Below the pieces are notes generated by a model. That model made no database searches. It was not told where the DNA came from and was given only the letters and a program-made list of their open reading frames with translations. The position numbers and the translations under genes are program-made. Of a stretch of DNA of 64,000 nucleotides, positions 26,204 through 34,747 are shown piece by piece. How positions within the stretch are numbered: position 1 is the first letter of the stretch; each line of letters begins with the position of its first letter. The DNA is taken from contig CANMCX010000004.1 in the NCBI GenBank assembly GCA_947496465.1, positions 184,179-248,178 on the forward strand, read 5' to 3'. This stretch comes from Marinifilum_A sediminis (GTDB lineage Bacteria; Bacteroidota; Bacteroidia; Bacteroidales; Marinifilaceae).

Positions 26204-27862
26204 TTATAACGGCAATGGATTAAATCCTGTAGATATTAATACTACAACCACAATCATTACCAATAAATAGTATATAAATGCAGGAATTGCGTTACGTCTG
26301 ATAATTGTACCTTCGGCACCAATGCAACCTACTGTTGCACAAACTGCCACTACATTATTTACACAAATCATGTTTCCTAATGCAGCGCCAATAGTCTGTA
26401 CTGCAACGATTAACACCTGAGGAATACCTAAAATAGTTGCCGTTTCGAATTGTAATGAAGCAAATAACAAATTAGAAACAGTTGCCGATCCCGACATAAA
26501 AGATCCCAATACTCCAACTATTGGTGCAATAACAGGATAAGCATTACCTGAAAGATCTGCAATAGCAGTAGCCATAGTAGTAAGCATACTATCCAAGCCA
26601 GCACCATTCGTTCCCGATTTTAACATTAACTGAACCATTGCAACACCTGCAAAAAGTGCAATCGCAGCGCCACTAATTTGCTTAAAAGTAGTTTTCCATG
26701 AAGCAATTACTTGCTTGCCATTCATTTTATGCATAAAATTGGTAATTACAGCAACCAAAATAAATGGAATTGTTCCAGGAAGATAAGCCCATTTCAGCAC
26801 ATAAGTCAATCCTTCGATACCCAAAACATTAGATAGAGTAACGGTTTGCGCCGCTAACCATCCTTTTAATCCTAAAGAAGGAATACGAGTAACAACCAAT
26901 ATAATTGCAATTAATACGTAAGGCATCCACGCTTTTACCAAGCCCATTTTTGCCTCACCTGTATCACCTGTTGAATCGTTAGATAACCAGCTTTTCTCCC
27001 ACTCTGATTTTGGAGGAAAATCCCATGATTTCTTTGGAACCAAAAATCCTTTTTTAGCTGCAAAAATCACAATACCCAAACCAATAAATGCACCCAATAA
27101 TGAAGGTAGATCAGGACCTAAAGTTGAAGCAATTAAAACGTAAGGAATACCAAAAGCCAAACCTGCAAAAATTGCAAAAGGAGCTGCTGCCAGAGCTGGT
27201 TTAATCGATTTCTCTTTACCAAAAAATTTGGTCATGATCATGATACCCAACAATGGAATAAAAATTCCGACCAAGGCATTTGGAATGGCAATCCATTTTG
27301 TAAGAGCCATTTTAAAAATCTCAGGATTGGCAGCTACATCAGCAAGATTCTGCTCGAGAGTTACCATCGCTCCTCCACTAATTGGTGTACCAACAGCACC
27401 ATAAGGTACAGGTACCGAGTTAAAAATAAGTGCAACCATTGCCGCCGCCAAAGGAGGAAATCCAAGTCCTACCAATAGTGGACCAGCCAATGCAGCAGGA
27501 GTTCCAAAACCAGCAGCACCTTCAATAAACGCTCCAAACATGAAACCAATTATAATGGCTTGTATCCGCCTATCGTTGGTAATACCATTAAATCCGTTAT
27601 TAATGGTAGTCATCGCCCCCGATAATTTCATAGTATTCAAAATAAGGATTGCTCCAAAAATAATGATTAGGATGTCCATTGCTTTTAAAAAGCCAAATAC
27701 AGAATATCCAAGTATGTGGTGAATATCGATTTTCCAAACACCAAAGGCTACCACTACAGCTAAAAGCAGAGATAATGGTAAAGCCTTTTTGGCTCCCCAG
27801 TTGAAGCCAACCATCAGAATGATGGTTAATAAAATTGGTGAAAAAGCTAATAATGCATTCAT
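26204..27862 (-). CDS. lctP: L-lactate permease (LctP/LldP family)
   Basis: The 552-residue, highly hydrophobic protein has a predicted 12-14 TM helices along its whole length and the normal size for lactate permeases. Family-typical segments include GFMFGAFIEGAAGFGTPAALAGPLLVGLG, quoted here only in part (GAAGFGTPAAL ~residues 120), NSVPVPYGAVGTPI, FMSGSATVSNLLF and GNMICVNNVVAVCATVG. It imports lactate (also glycolate) with protons across the inner membrane. It is the fourth gene in the lutC-lutBA-sORF-permease run and is followed by an intrinsic terminator. Confidence 0.96.
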   Translation of the reverse strand: MNALLAFSPILLTIILMVGFNWGAKKALPLSLLLAVVVAFGVWKIDIHHILGYSVFGFLKAMDILIIIFGAILILNTMKLSGAMTTINNGFNGITNDRRIQAIIIGFMFGAFIEGAAGFGTPAALAGPLLVGLGFPPLAAAMVALIFNSVPVPYGAVGTPISGGAMVTLEQNLADVAANPEIFKMALTKWIAIPNALVGIFIPLLGIMIMTKFFGKEKSIKPALAAAPFAIFAGLAFGIPYVLIASTLGPDLPSLLGAFIGLGIVIFAAKKGFLVPKKSWDFPPKSEWEKSWLSNDSTGDTGEAKMGLVKAWMPYVLIAIILVVTRIPSLGLKGWLAAQTVTLSNVLGIEGLTYVLKWAYLPGTIPFILVAVITNFMHKMNGKQVIASWKTTFKQISGAAIALFAGVAMVQLMLKSGTNGAGLDSMLTTMATAIADLSGNAYPVIAPIVGVLGSFMSGSATVSNLLFASLQFETATILGIPQVLIVAVQTIGAALGNMICVNNVVAVCATVGCIGAEGTIIRRNAIPAFIYYLLVMIVVVVLISTGFNPLPL

Positions 27863-27879
27863 AAAAAATAGTTTAGGTT

Positions 27880-28071
27880 TTAATTCGTAATTGATTTATC
27901 AATTGAAGTAAATGGGTTAGATTTACTATAGTTTTTTAGAACAGAATCACTATTCTTAACAGGATCTCCAAGCAGTGCATTATTATGCATCAATACATCT
28001 AAAGCAGTAAGCTTTTGTCTTAAGTCTTTTAAACTTTCTTCTATGCTTATTCTATTATTTTTGAAGTCCAT
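27880..28071 (-). CDS. Small hypothetical protein (63 residues) inside the lactate operon
   Basis: The frame starts at ATG 28071, 17 bp after the lutBA stop, and ends 17 bp before the permease start, so it fits the operon without overlap. The product is hydrophilic with a likely amphipathic helix (SIEESLKDLRQKLTALDVLM) and no TM segment or cysteine. I recognise no family. The tight, in-strand packing argues that it is translated, but it could be spacer. Confidence 0.5.
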   Translation of the reverse strand: MDFKNNRISIEESLKDLRQKLTALDVLMHNNALLGDPVKNSDSVLKNYSKSNPFTSIDKSITN

Positions 28072-28088
28072 ATTCTGAATTTTAATTG

Positions 28089-30233
28089 TTATATAAGTTC
28101 CAGGTGATTTTCGATGAATTCGGTTAAATGCAAGACCTTAACAGGTACTTTTTCGTGCATTAAACCGCCATTAATTTGCATTACACATCCCGGACAATCG
28201 GTTACCAACAACTCAGCCTCGCTAGCCTGAATGTTTTCAATCTTCTTGTTTAAAATTCCGTTGGATATGCTTGCAAAATCAAGAGAGTAAGTGCCACCAA
28301 AACCACAACACACATTGCTATCGGTAAGTGGAATAAACTGCTTGCCTATTAAATTAGAAAGGAATGATTCGGCAGAATAATCTAATGATCTGGAATCGTG
28401 ACATGGAGTATGGTAAGTCACTTTTTTGTTTCCTTTTACTTTAAACTTGATATTATTATCTTCTAAAAACTTACCGATTGGCGTTACCATATCACCTAAC
28501 ATCGAAGCTTTCTTGTATCTGTTTGGATCTTCCTTGGTGAAATCTAAAAACTCATGTTTAATGGCTCCACCACATGTTGGACAAAGAACTAGTAATGCCT
28601 CGTAATCCTTAGGTCCCTGCAGATTATCAATTGTATTGTATATCATGCTTTTTGCATTATCGGGATCACCCGAAGCAATTGCAGGAATACCACAACAAGC
28701 TGCTTTCTTAGGAATATCAACCTGAATACCGCTTTTTTGTAATAATTTTATCATAGCCAATCCCATTTCTGGATAGAAATACTCAATGGCGCATCCTGGA
28801 TAGAAAAATACCTTTCTATCAGATGAAAACTGATCGTATCCATCTTTATAAAATCGCTTACTAAAAGTTTTAGATGCTAAAGCAGGAAACTTTCTAAAAT
28901 CCATTTCCTTCGGCAACATTGGAACTGTACCAATTATCTTCTCGTTATTGGTTTTGCAAGTTTTGGTTAGTGGGAATTGGAAATTCGCTCCTAAAGAAAG
29001 CATCGATTTCATTCGATCTGGTTTGGCAACCAAACTCTTAAATACCTTCTTCTTTACAGGATTGATACCATACTTTTTCCCTACTACCAATTTTAGATCG
29101 GAGATTAAGGCTTGCAAGTCGATACCCGATGGACAATTGAAAGAACAAGCTCTACAACCAATACACATCTTCAAAATATCCTTAGCCGCTTCGTCACCTT
29201 GATAAAGTGCAGTTAAAATCAAGCCAATTGAACCAATGTATCTGTCGCCATAAACATGACCACCAACCATTTCGTAAGCCGGGCAAATGTTAGCGCAACT
29301 ACCACAACGAACGCATTTTAGAGCTTCTTTAAACTTAGGATGTTCGAAAAATGCCAAACGTCCATTATCCAAAAACACATAATGCGTTTCTTTAATACCT
29401 TCTTCGTTTTTATAAGATGGAGTTCTACCCTTAATCCAAGTAGTATATGAAGTAATGGTTTGCCCGGTTGCACTCTTTGGCAACACACGTACGATATCCA
29501 GTGCCTGGTTAAAATCGTCGCAAAGCTTTTCGTAACCAACCAAAACAATATGTACCGGAGGAACGGTTGACGATAAACGTGCATTTCCCTCGTTAGTGAC
29601 CAAACCTATGGTACCGGTACTTGCAACTGCAACATTTGCCCCAGTCATACCAACCCCCGACTTGAAATAAGAATCTCGTAAAAAACGACGTGCAATTTCA
29701 ACCATTGCTTTGATATCTTCCGGATCGACATCTTCGCCAGTATATTCGGCGAATATTTTAGCTACCTGCTGACGAGTTTTGTGAATGGCTGGCATTACCA
29801 TGTGCGATGGATGCTCGTTAGCCAATTGAAGAATCCACTCTCCCAAATCAGTCTCGATAGGCTGTAATCCTTCTTTTTCCAAGTGATGATTCAATAGAAT
29901 TTCTTCCGAAGTCATCGATTTAGACTTCACCATATACTTGGCATTGTGTTTTTTCATTACATCAGCAATGTATTTACATGCATCCTCACCGGTTTTAGCC
30001 TGAAATACCTTACAACCATGCTTCTCTACATTCTCGCGAAACTGGTTGAATTGCTGCATTACTTTATTTAAATCCCTGTCTTTTAAATCGTGAACACGTG
30101 TTCTCAAAGCTTCAAAATCCATTCCCTTATAAGCATTCTCTTTTGAAGCTTTATAAGCAGTAGCAAAATTTTTAAGGTTTTTGTATAAAACCTCATCCTT
30201 CAATTTTTCTTCTATCTGATCATGTATTTTCAT
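28089..30233 (-). CDS. LutB-LutA fusion: Fe-S lactate oxidation subunit
   Basis: In 714 residues an N-terminal LutB/LUD region (~50-300; MTGANVAVASTGTIGLVTNEGN) leads to a ferredoxin-like 4Fe-4S pair (CVRCGSCANICP ~312, CIGCRACSFNCP ~365) and then a LutA/GlcF-like part with CCG motifs (ACCGIPAIASGD, VCCGFGGTYSLD). In Bacillus, LutA and LutB are separate proteins of the LutABC L-lactate dehydrogenase complex, so this is a natural fusion in B-A order. It lies 9 bp after lutC. It presumably oxidises L-lactate to pyruvate with LutC, delivering electrons to quinone or another carrier. The ATG at 30233 gives the complete N-terminus. Confidence 0.92.
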   Translation of the reverse strand: MKIHDQIEEKLKDEVLYKNLKNFATAYKASKENAYKGMDFEALRTRVHDLKDRDLNKVMQQFNQFRENVEKHGCKVFQAKTGEDACKYIADVMKKHNAKYMVKSKSMTSEEILLNHHLEKEGLQPIETDLGEWILQLANEHPSHMVMPAIHKTRQQVAKIFAEYTGEDVDPEDIKAMVEIARRFLRDSYFKSGVGMTGANVAVASTGTIGLVTNEGNARLSSTVPPVHIVLVGYEKLCDDFNQALDIVRVLPKSATGQTITSYTTWIKGRTPSYKNEEGIKETHYVFLDNGRLAFFEHPKFKEALKCVRCGSCANICPAYEMVGGHVYGDRYIGSIGLILTALYQGDEAAKDILKMCIGCRACSFNCPSGIDLQALISDLKLVVGKKYGINPVKKKVFKSLVAKPDRMKSMLSLGANFQFPLTKTCKTNNEKIIGTVPMLPKEMDFRKFPALASKTFSKRFYKDGYDQFSSDRKVFFYPGCAIEYFYPEMGLAMIKLLQKSGIQVDIPKKAACCGIPAIASGDPDNAKSMIYNTIDNLQGPKDYEALLVLCPTCGGAIKHEFLDFTKEDPNRYKKASMLGDMVTPIGKFLEDNNIKFKVKGNKKVTYHTPCHDSRSLDYSAESFLSNLIGKQFIPLTDSNVCCGFGGTYSLDFASISNGILNKKIENIQASEAELLVTDCPGCVMQINGGLMHEKVPVKVLHLTEFIENHLELI

Positions 30234-30242
30234 AGCTGCTTC

Positions 30243-30716
30243 TTATAAATCATTCAAAATGTAAACTGTCATCTCTTTAGGTCCGTGCACTCCAACAGTT
30301 AGTACACGTTCTATATCTGCTGTTCGGCTAGCTCCTGTAATAAAGGCTACATATCCACCTACATCCATTGTTCGTTCTTCAATAAAATCGGCTACATCGT
30401 TCAGGCTTGAAACCAATTTGCTCAATGGAATCACTGCTAACAATTTTTCTGCAAGACAGGTAGCCAATCTTTTATTTTCATTGCAACTATCCAATACAAC
30501 TGTACCGGTTTCGGCAATTGCGTAATCAACTTCAACAAGTGCATTTGCAATTCCTTTTTCGCCAGCTCTAATATCTTTTAATAGTTTAAAGCTTGGTACA
30601 TCTACATACTCGAATTGCTCTTCTTTTAACAGTTGCGAAAACTCTTCGGTTGATAGGATTAAATTTTCATTTCCTACTAATGCCGACTTCTCTAAAAAGT
30701 GTTCTAAATCATTCAT
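30243..30716 (-). CDS. lutC: LUD-domain protein LutC
   Basis: The 157-residue LUD-domain protein contains the family pattern VDYAIAETGTVVLDS, the SLNDVADFIEERT helix and the C-terminal GPKEMTVYILNDL. It is somewhat shorter than Bacillus LutC (~240 residues), as is usual for Bacteroidota versions. LutC is the cluster-free subunit of the LutABC L-lactate utilisation complex. It is the first gene of the lactate operon, 9 bp before the lutB-lutA fusion, and is preceded by a sigma54-type promoter (30777-30792) and two palindromic sites. A paralogue lies at 36839. Confidence 0.92.
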   Translation of the reverse strand: MNDLEHFLEKSALVGNENLILSTEEFSQLLKEEQFEYVDVPSFKLLKDIRAGEKGIANALVEVDYAIAETGTVVLDSCNENKRLATCLAEKLLAVIPLSKLVSSLNDVADFIEERTMDVGGYVAFITGASRTADIERVLTVGVHGPKEMTVYILNDL

Positions 30717-30776
30717 TGGAGTTCTTTATTGTTAGAATTAAATAAATGGGTTCCTATATTGTTGCTCACTCCCTAA

Positions 30777-30792
30777 CCAAGCAGAATGCCAA
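30777..30792 (-). promoter_or_regulatory. Sigma54-type promoter of the lut operon
   Basis: On the minus strand the sequence is TTGGCATTCTGCTTGG: -24 TGGCAT, 5-bp spacer, -12 TTGG. It has the same layout as the ABC operon promoter at 1419. It lies 60 bp upstream of the lutC ATG. Confidence 0.6.
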
Positions 30793-30906
30793 AAATTCAG
30801 CACCTTTCTTATCTAGAATCTTTCTAAGATTTATGAGACTGAAGGACAGCATAGTTACTTGCGCAAAGGTTTTCGGAAAGTTGTTGGTTCAATCGATTTC
30901 GATTCT

Positions 30907-30920
30907 GTTCAATTTTGAAC
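30907..30920. promoter_or_regulatory. Palindromic site GTTCAATTTTGAAC (lactate-regulon motif, site 1)
   Basis: A perfect 14-bp palindrome with TT centre lies about 115 bp upstream of the lutC sigma54 promoter. It matches sites at 30957, 37508 and 37557 with consensus GTKCARTTTTGMAC. Confidence 0.6.
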
Positions 30921-30956
30921 ATTATAAGATTTAAAGAGGTGCGATTTGGAACATTT

Positions 30957-30970
30957 GTGCAGTTTTGCAC
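30957..30970. promoter_or_regulatory. Palindromic site GTGCAGTTTTGCAC (lactate-regulon motif, site 2)
   Basis: GTGCA and TGCAC arms flank GTTT; the arms extend by one base to TGTGCA/TGCACA at 30956-30971. It lies 50 bp (about five helical turns) from site 1, so two bound dimers would be on the same DNA face. Confidence 0.6.
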
Positions 30971-31283
30971 AGTTAATTTATTACATTAACTGAGATAATA
31001 TTCACAAATGAGAAATCAATATTAAATAACGTTACATCTTAAAAAATTGGATAGTATTCACTTCTACAAAATGCCTTTTAAAAATACCACAATAGATTTA
31101 ATAAAGAATTATTACTACTGTATTAAGTTCACCTAATTATTTTTAATGTTCAATTGATATGATATCTTTAAAGTTCGAAAATAAGCATCTTCAGTTTATA
31201 TTATTTGGATACTAATCTGCATTTTTTTAGATCTAAATGAGAACGCTGATTTTAATAATAATAATTCCAAATATTATTCATTG

Positions 31284-32963
31284 ATGAAAAAAACGAGTTT
31301 ACTAATCGCTATTCTAATCTGTTTTTGTTTTGCTGGAAAAGCTCAAGAATGCTATTCTGATTTAATTGCAAAAGCTAAAGAATGTAATCAAAACAAAAAG
31401 GATAGTTTACAACTTAAAAAAGCTCTTCTTTTATATGAAAAAGCTTACGATAATTATTCTGACAGCATTAATGATAGGACATTGTATAATGCAAGTTTAT
31501 TGGCAAATGATTTAATGAATTTCGACATCGCTTTTAAATTTCTGAAACCATTATCGGAACTAATTGAAGATGAAGAAGGTTATCCTGGCTGGGATTATAT
31601 CATTGGAGAATATGCTAAGGATGACTATAAAAATTTACTGAATCATCCCCGCTGGAAATATTTGGAAAAAAAAGCTATAATCAAACAGAAAACCTTCTTT
31701 GAAGAACTTTATAGTAGCGAGAAGGAATTTTTCGATGTCAATAAAGTGGAATACCCTAAGAATTTATCAGCTGCAAAAATATATAATCATATAAAGGAAT
31801 CTAACCCATATAAAAATAAATTAAAACAGGATTACTCCTTATCCTTAAAAATAAATGATACTCTAACATCCTCGTATTTCGTTCACCTTCCAAAAAATTA
31901 TAATCCTGAAAAAAAATATTCGGCTTTACTATTTTTACATGGTGCCGTTCACTATAACACTTTCTCTAAATTTCAGACAAAAAGTAATCTAAAATATTGG
32001 AATAGATTCTACACAAAATATGCGAATGAGAATGATGTTATTTTGATTTTTCCACAAGCCAATAAAGAATACAACTGGATGACGTCGGATAAGGGATTCT
32101 TTATGATTCCAAAAATTATAAGGCAGCTAAAAAGAGCTATTAATATTGATAACAATAAGATTTTTATATCAGGACATTCAAACGGAGCTACAGGATCATT
32201 CTCCTATATAATGAAAGATCCTACACTATTTGCCGGATTTTTTGGATTCAATACCCAACCAAAAGTTTTCACCGGAGGTACGTTCATCGAGAACATTAAA
32301 AATCGTTCTTTTATTAATTTTTCAACAGATCAGGATTATTACTATCCGGTTGAAGCCAACGATAGCTTGAGTAATTTATGTAGACGAATAAATGCAGATT
32401 ATAAAGATTACAGATACAATGGTTTTCCTCATTGGTTTCCAGAATTTGATGAATCGGAACCTGCCTATAAAATAATATTTGATGACATAAACAGTAGAAG
32501 TAGAAATCCTTTTCCTGAAGAATTAAACTGGGAAATTGACGATGAAAATAATGGAAATATTGACTGGTTAAATGATATAAAACTAGATACTCTTGGGCAA
32601 AATAAGGTATGGCACAAAAATTTGAATTTTAAAATCACAAAATGGCTAGAATACAACGATTCGGATAGCCTGATTGTTAAAAATGTAAACAAAACTGCAT
32701 TTAATTTACCTAATAAATCTGGCAAAATCATTACCAAATACCAACACAACGAGTTTCATTTTACCACCTCAAACATTATGTCTTTCAAATTGTACATTTC
32801 TCCAGAAATGGTGAATCTGAAGAAAAAAATTAAAGTATTTGTAAATGGCAAATTGCACTTCAATCAAAAAATAACATATGACAAGGAGTTTATGTTGAAA
32901 TCATTTAAAAACAACGGTGACAGAGAGCAGATTTGGGTAAACAATATTAAAATTACACTCTAG
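31284..32963 (+). CDS. Secreted alpha/beta-hydrolase (esterase/PHB-depolymerase-like)
   Basis: I use the ATG at 31284; the frame opens with TTG at 31281. The 559-residue product begins with a signal peptide ending FCFAGKAQ. Residues ~25-150 look helical (TPR-like). From ~residue 185 there is an alpha/beta-hydrolase core with the oxyanion strand ALLFLHGAV and the nucleophile elbow GHSNG (~Ser300). A plausible late His lies in NGFPHWFPEF. The region after ~400 is beta-rich and unassigned. The core resembles extracellular esterases/feruloyl esterase-like enzymes. The substrate is unknown. The gene is divergent from the lut operon and monocistronic; no relation to lactate is evident. Confidence 0.78.
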   Translation: MKKTSLLIAILICFCFAGKAQECYSDLIAKAKECNQNKKDSLQLKKALLLYEKAYDNYSDSINDRTLYNASLLANDLMNFDIAFKFLKPLSELIEDEEGYPGWDYIIGEYAKDDYKNLLNHPRWKYLEKKAIIKQKTFFEELYSSEKEFFDVNKVEYPKNLSAAKIYNHIKESNPYKNKLKQDYSLSLKINDTLTSSYFVHLPKNYNPEKKYSALLFLHGAVHYNTFSKFQTKSNLKYWNRFYTKYANENDVILIFPQANKEYNWMTSDKGFFMIPKIIRQLKRAINIDNNKIFISGHSNGATGSFSYIMKDPTLFAGFFGFNTQPKVFTGGTFIENIKNRSFINFSTDQDYYYPVEANDSLSNLCRRINADYKDYRYNGFPHWFPEFDESEPAYKIIFDDINSRSRNPFPEELNWEIDDENNGNIDWLNDIKLDTLGQNKVWHKNLNFKITKWLEYNDSDSLIVKNVNKTAFNLPNKSGKIITKYQHNEFHFTTSNIMSFKLYISPEMVNLKKKIKVFVNGKLHFNQKITYDKEFMLKSFKNNGDREQIWVNNIKITL

Positions 32964-33121
32964 AATGTCCTCAATACTTAATTTAGACAGATTAGGAAAA
33001 GATAAATTTATAAGGTTGATAATTTATACTAATTCCAATAAAATTTCCTTATTTTTTAAATCTGATTTTTAGGGCAATTTGTTAAGTTTATGATCTCTAT
33101 AACCTTTAACAACTTAATCGA

Positions 33122-33721
33122 ATGAAAGAAAAACAAGAAGAAAAGCTATATATCTGCAAGCCCTGCGGCTATGTAATGAAAGAAAGCGAACTTGAAGATG
33201 TTTGCCCTGCTTGTGGTTTACCCAGAAAAGTTTTTGAACAATACAAGGAAAGAATGTCTCCAGGGCGTAGTAAAATTCTACATTTAGATTTACACCCTAT
33301 TGCAGTTCATTTTCCTCAAACAACACTGGTATTCACCCTACAAGCTTTATTAATCAACCTTTTCTTTCCTAATTTTCATCCGGAAATATTGTTAGGTACT
33401 GCAAAATTCTCAGCTGTTATTTTTCCTTTTACTGTAGTTGGTGCATTTGTTAGTGGAATGATTGATGGTAAATTGAGATTTAAATCTGTTACTACTCCTA
33501 TCCTGAAAAAGAAAATCATTTATAGTGTGGTAATGCTTATTGCATCTGTCTTCACTCCTTTTTTAGCCTGGAAAGGGATAGACGATCTGCAATCGAAGAT
33601 CTTGTTACTAATTTGTGGAACAGTTGCTCTTATTTGCGGAATAATACTTGGACATGCCGGTAAAAGATTGATGAATATTGGTATGGGTGGCGCTGTTAAA
33701 ATTTGGGGTAAAAAGTTTTAA
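33122..33721 (+). CDS. Rubredoxin-like domain fused to a four-helix membrane domain
   Basis: In this 199-residue protein residues 12-31 form a rubredoxin-type metal site (CKPC and CPAC: Cys12, Cys15, Cys28, Cys31) like the C-terminal knuckle of rubrerythrin. A basic linker follows, and about four TM helices (~60-185) of DUF2231-like character begin with DLHPIAVHFPQT. The motif HPIAVHFP is typical of that membrane family. A membrane-tethered one-iron redox centre is the likely reading; the electron partner is unknown. It is monocistronic and ends at the bidirectional terminator at 33766. Confidence 0.82.
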   Translation: MKEKQEEKLYICKPCGYVMKESELEDVCPACGLPRKVFEQYKERMSPGRSKILHLDLHPIAVHFPQTTLVFTLQALLINLFFPNFHPEILLGTAKFSAVIFPFTVVGAFVSGMIDGKLRFKSVTTPILKKKIIYSVVMLIASVFTPFLAWKGIDDLQSKILLLICGTVALICGIILGHAGKRLMNIGMGGAVKIWGKKF

Positions 33722-33765
33722 TGTATTCCTCTCGTTTAAATATAAAATTGACAAAACTATTAGAT

Positions 33766-33800
33766 TAACAAAGGACTATCACGCTAATAGTCCTTTGTTA
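33766..33800. terminator. Bidirectional intrinsic terminator
   Basis: Perfect 14-bp arms TAACAAAGGACTAT/ATAGTCCTTTGTTA with a 7-nt loop lie between the convergent genes at 33122 and 33817. Confidence 0.85.
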
Positions 33801-33816
33801 TTATAAATAAATCTGA

Positions 33817-34530
33817 TTAATCTCTTTTTACTAAAGCCAATTTGTCAATTTCGCAATATTCTTTCAAATAACCATCAATGTAATCGTAACCTAAAGCCTT
33901 CATTCGATTAAAATCCTGACAAGCATTATCTGAATTACCTAATTCTAAATGAGTTCTGGCTCTTAAAAACAAAAGAGCATCGCTATATGGTTGATAAACC
34001 ATTGCATAATTCACAAAACGCAAAGCTCTCTTTGGTTTATTCTTCATTAATTTCTTGTTCGATCGTTTATAATATTTATGAGCCAATTGTAGATGATTTG
34101 ATCCATCACGCATAAAAGTGACCGAAACCTCCCTTTGCATTTCAACCGAATTCCCATTGTTTTTGCCAGGTATCCACATTCCATTTGTTGATTCCAATAC
34201 CCTTATCACTTCTCTATCAATTTCATCAGAAACACTATTAACAATCTGAAAATCTCCTAAATTACCATTTGGAAAAACTGTAAATTGAATAATGGCTGTT
34301 CCTTCAGTTATTCTTTTTATAAAATTATCCGGATATTGAGTTTTTTCACTTAAATAATCATAAATAGAACCAAAGTCAGTAGCTTTAATAACATCTACAG
34401 TTCCCTTAATTCCTGTAAATAAAGGAGGTTTAACTTCTACTCCTTTCAACATTTTTGATTTCGACATATCCTGAGCTGTAGTTAAAAATCCTACAAACAA
34501 GAACAGTACGAAAATTACCATTGCTTTCAT
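33817..34530 (-). CDS. TonB C-terminal-domain protein with TPR-like tail
   Basis: The 237-residue product starts MKAMVIFVLFLFVGFLTTAQ (signal peptide). Residues ~60-150 match a TonB-C fold (YPDNFIKRITEGTAIIQF, VFPNGNLGDFQIV, IDREVIRVLES), as found in many Bacteroidota periplasmic 'energy transducer TonB' proteins without an N-terminal anchor. Residues ~160-230 form one or two TPR-like helix pairs (RALRFVNYAMVYQPYSDALL). Its role is unclear; it is probably periplasmic and not a classic TonB. It lies downstream of the AraC-type regulator gene on the same strand, with direct repeats in its upstream region. Confidence 0.78.
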   Translation of the reverse strand: MKAMVIFVLFLFVGFLTTAQDMSKSKMLKGVEVKPPLFTGIKGTVDVIKATDFGSIYDYLSEKTQYPDNFIKRITEGTAIIQFTVFPNGNLGDFQIVNSVSDEIDREVIRVLESTNGMWIPGKNNGNSVEMQREVSVTFMRDGSNHLQLAHKYYKRSNKKLMKNKPKRALRFVNYAMVYQPYSDALLFLRARTHLELGNSDNACQDFNRMKALGYDYIDGYLKEYCEIDKLALVKRD

Positions 34531-34676
34531 ATCAATAACTTTTAATAATCATGAGTAATTCTTTAACAGAAATAGGATATCCAACTTATTCACGCGCAAT
34601 ATTAAAATTACTCTGAAAAAGGGGAAGCTGCTAGTAACTATATCTCTATGATATTAACATTAATTTTAAGGAATTG

Positions 34677-34727
34677 AAGGTATGTTGCAGACTTTAAATT
34701 TACTTGCAAAACATTTAAGGTATGTTG
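34677..34727. promoter_or_regulatory. Direct repeats AAGGTATGTTG, 40 bp apart
   Basis: AAGGTATGTTG occurs at 34677-34687 and again at 34717-34727, upstream of the minus-strand TonB-C gene. The same-orientation repeats at about four helical turns are the arrangement many AraC-type regulators bind, and such a regulator is encoded next door. Assignment is inferred. Confidence 0.4.
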
Positions 34728-34747
34728 TAAGCGAAAAAATGAATACA

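Larger units (their letters stand above)
30717..31283. other. Divergent control region between the lut operon and the esterase-like gene
   Basis: It holds a sigma54-type promoter facing lutC and two palindromic enhancer-like sites at 30907 and 30957 (separate entries). The A/T-rich part from ~30990 to 31283 should contain the promoter of the plus-strand gene, but no convincing TAnnTTTG box was found. Confidence 0.6.
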
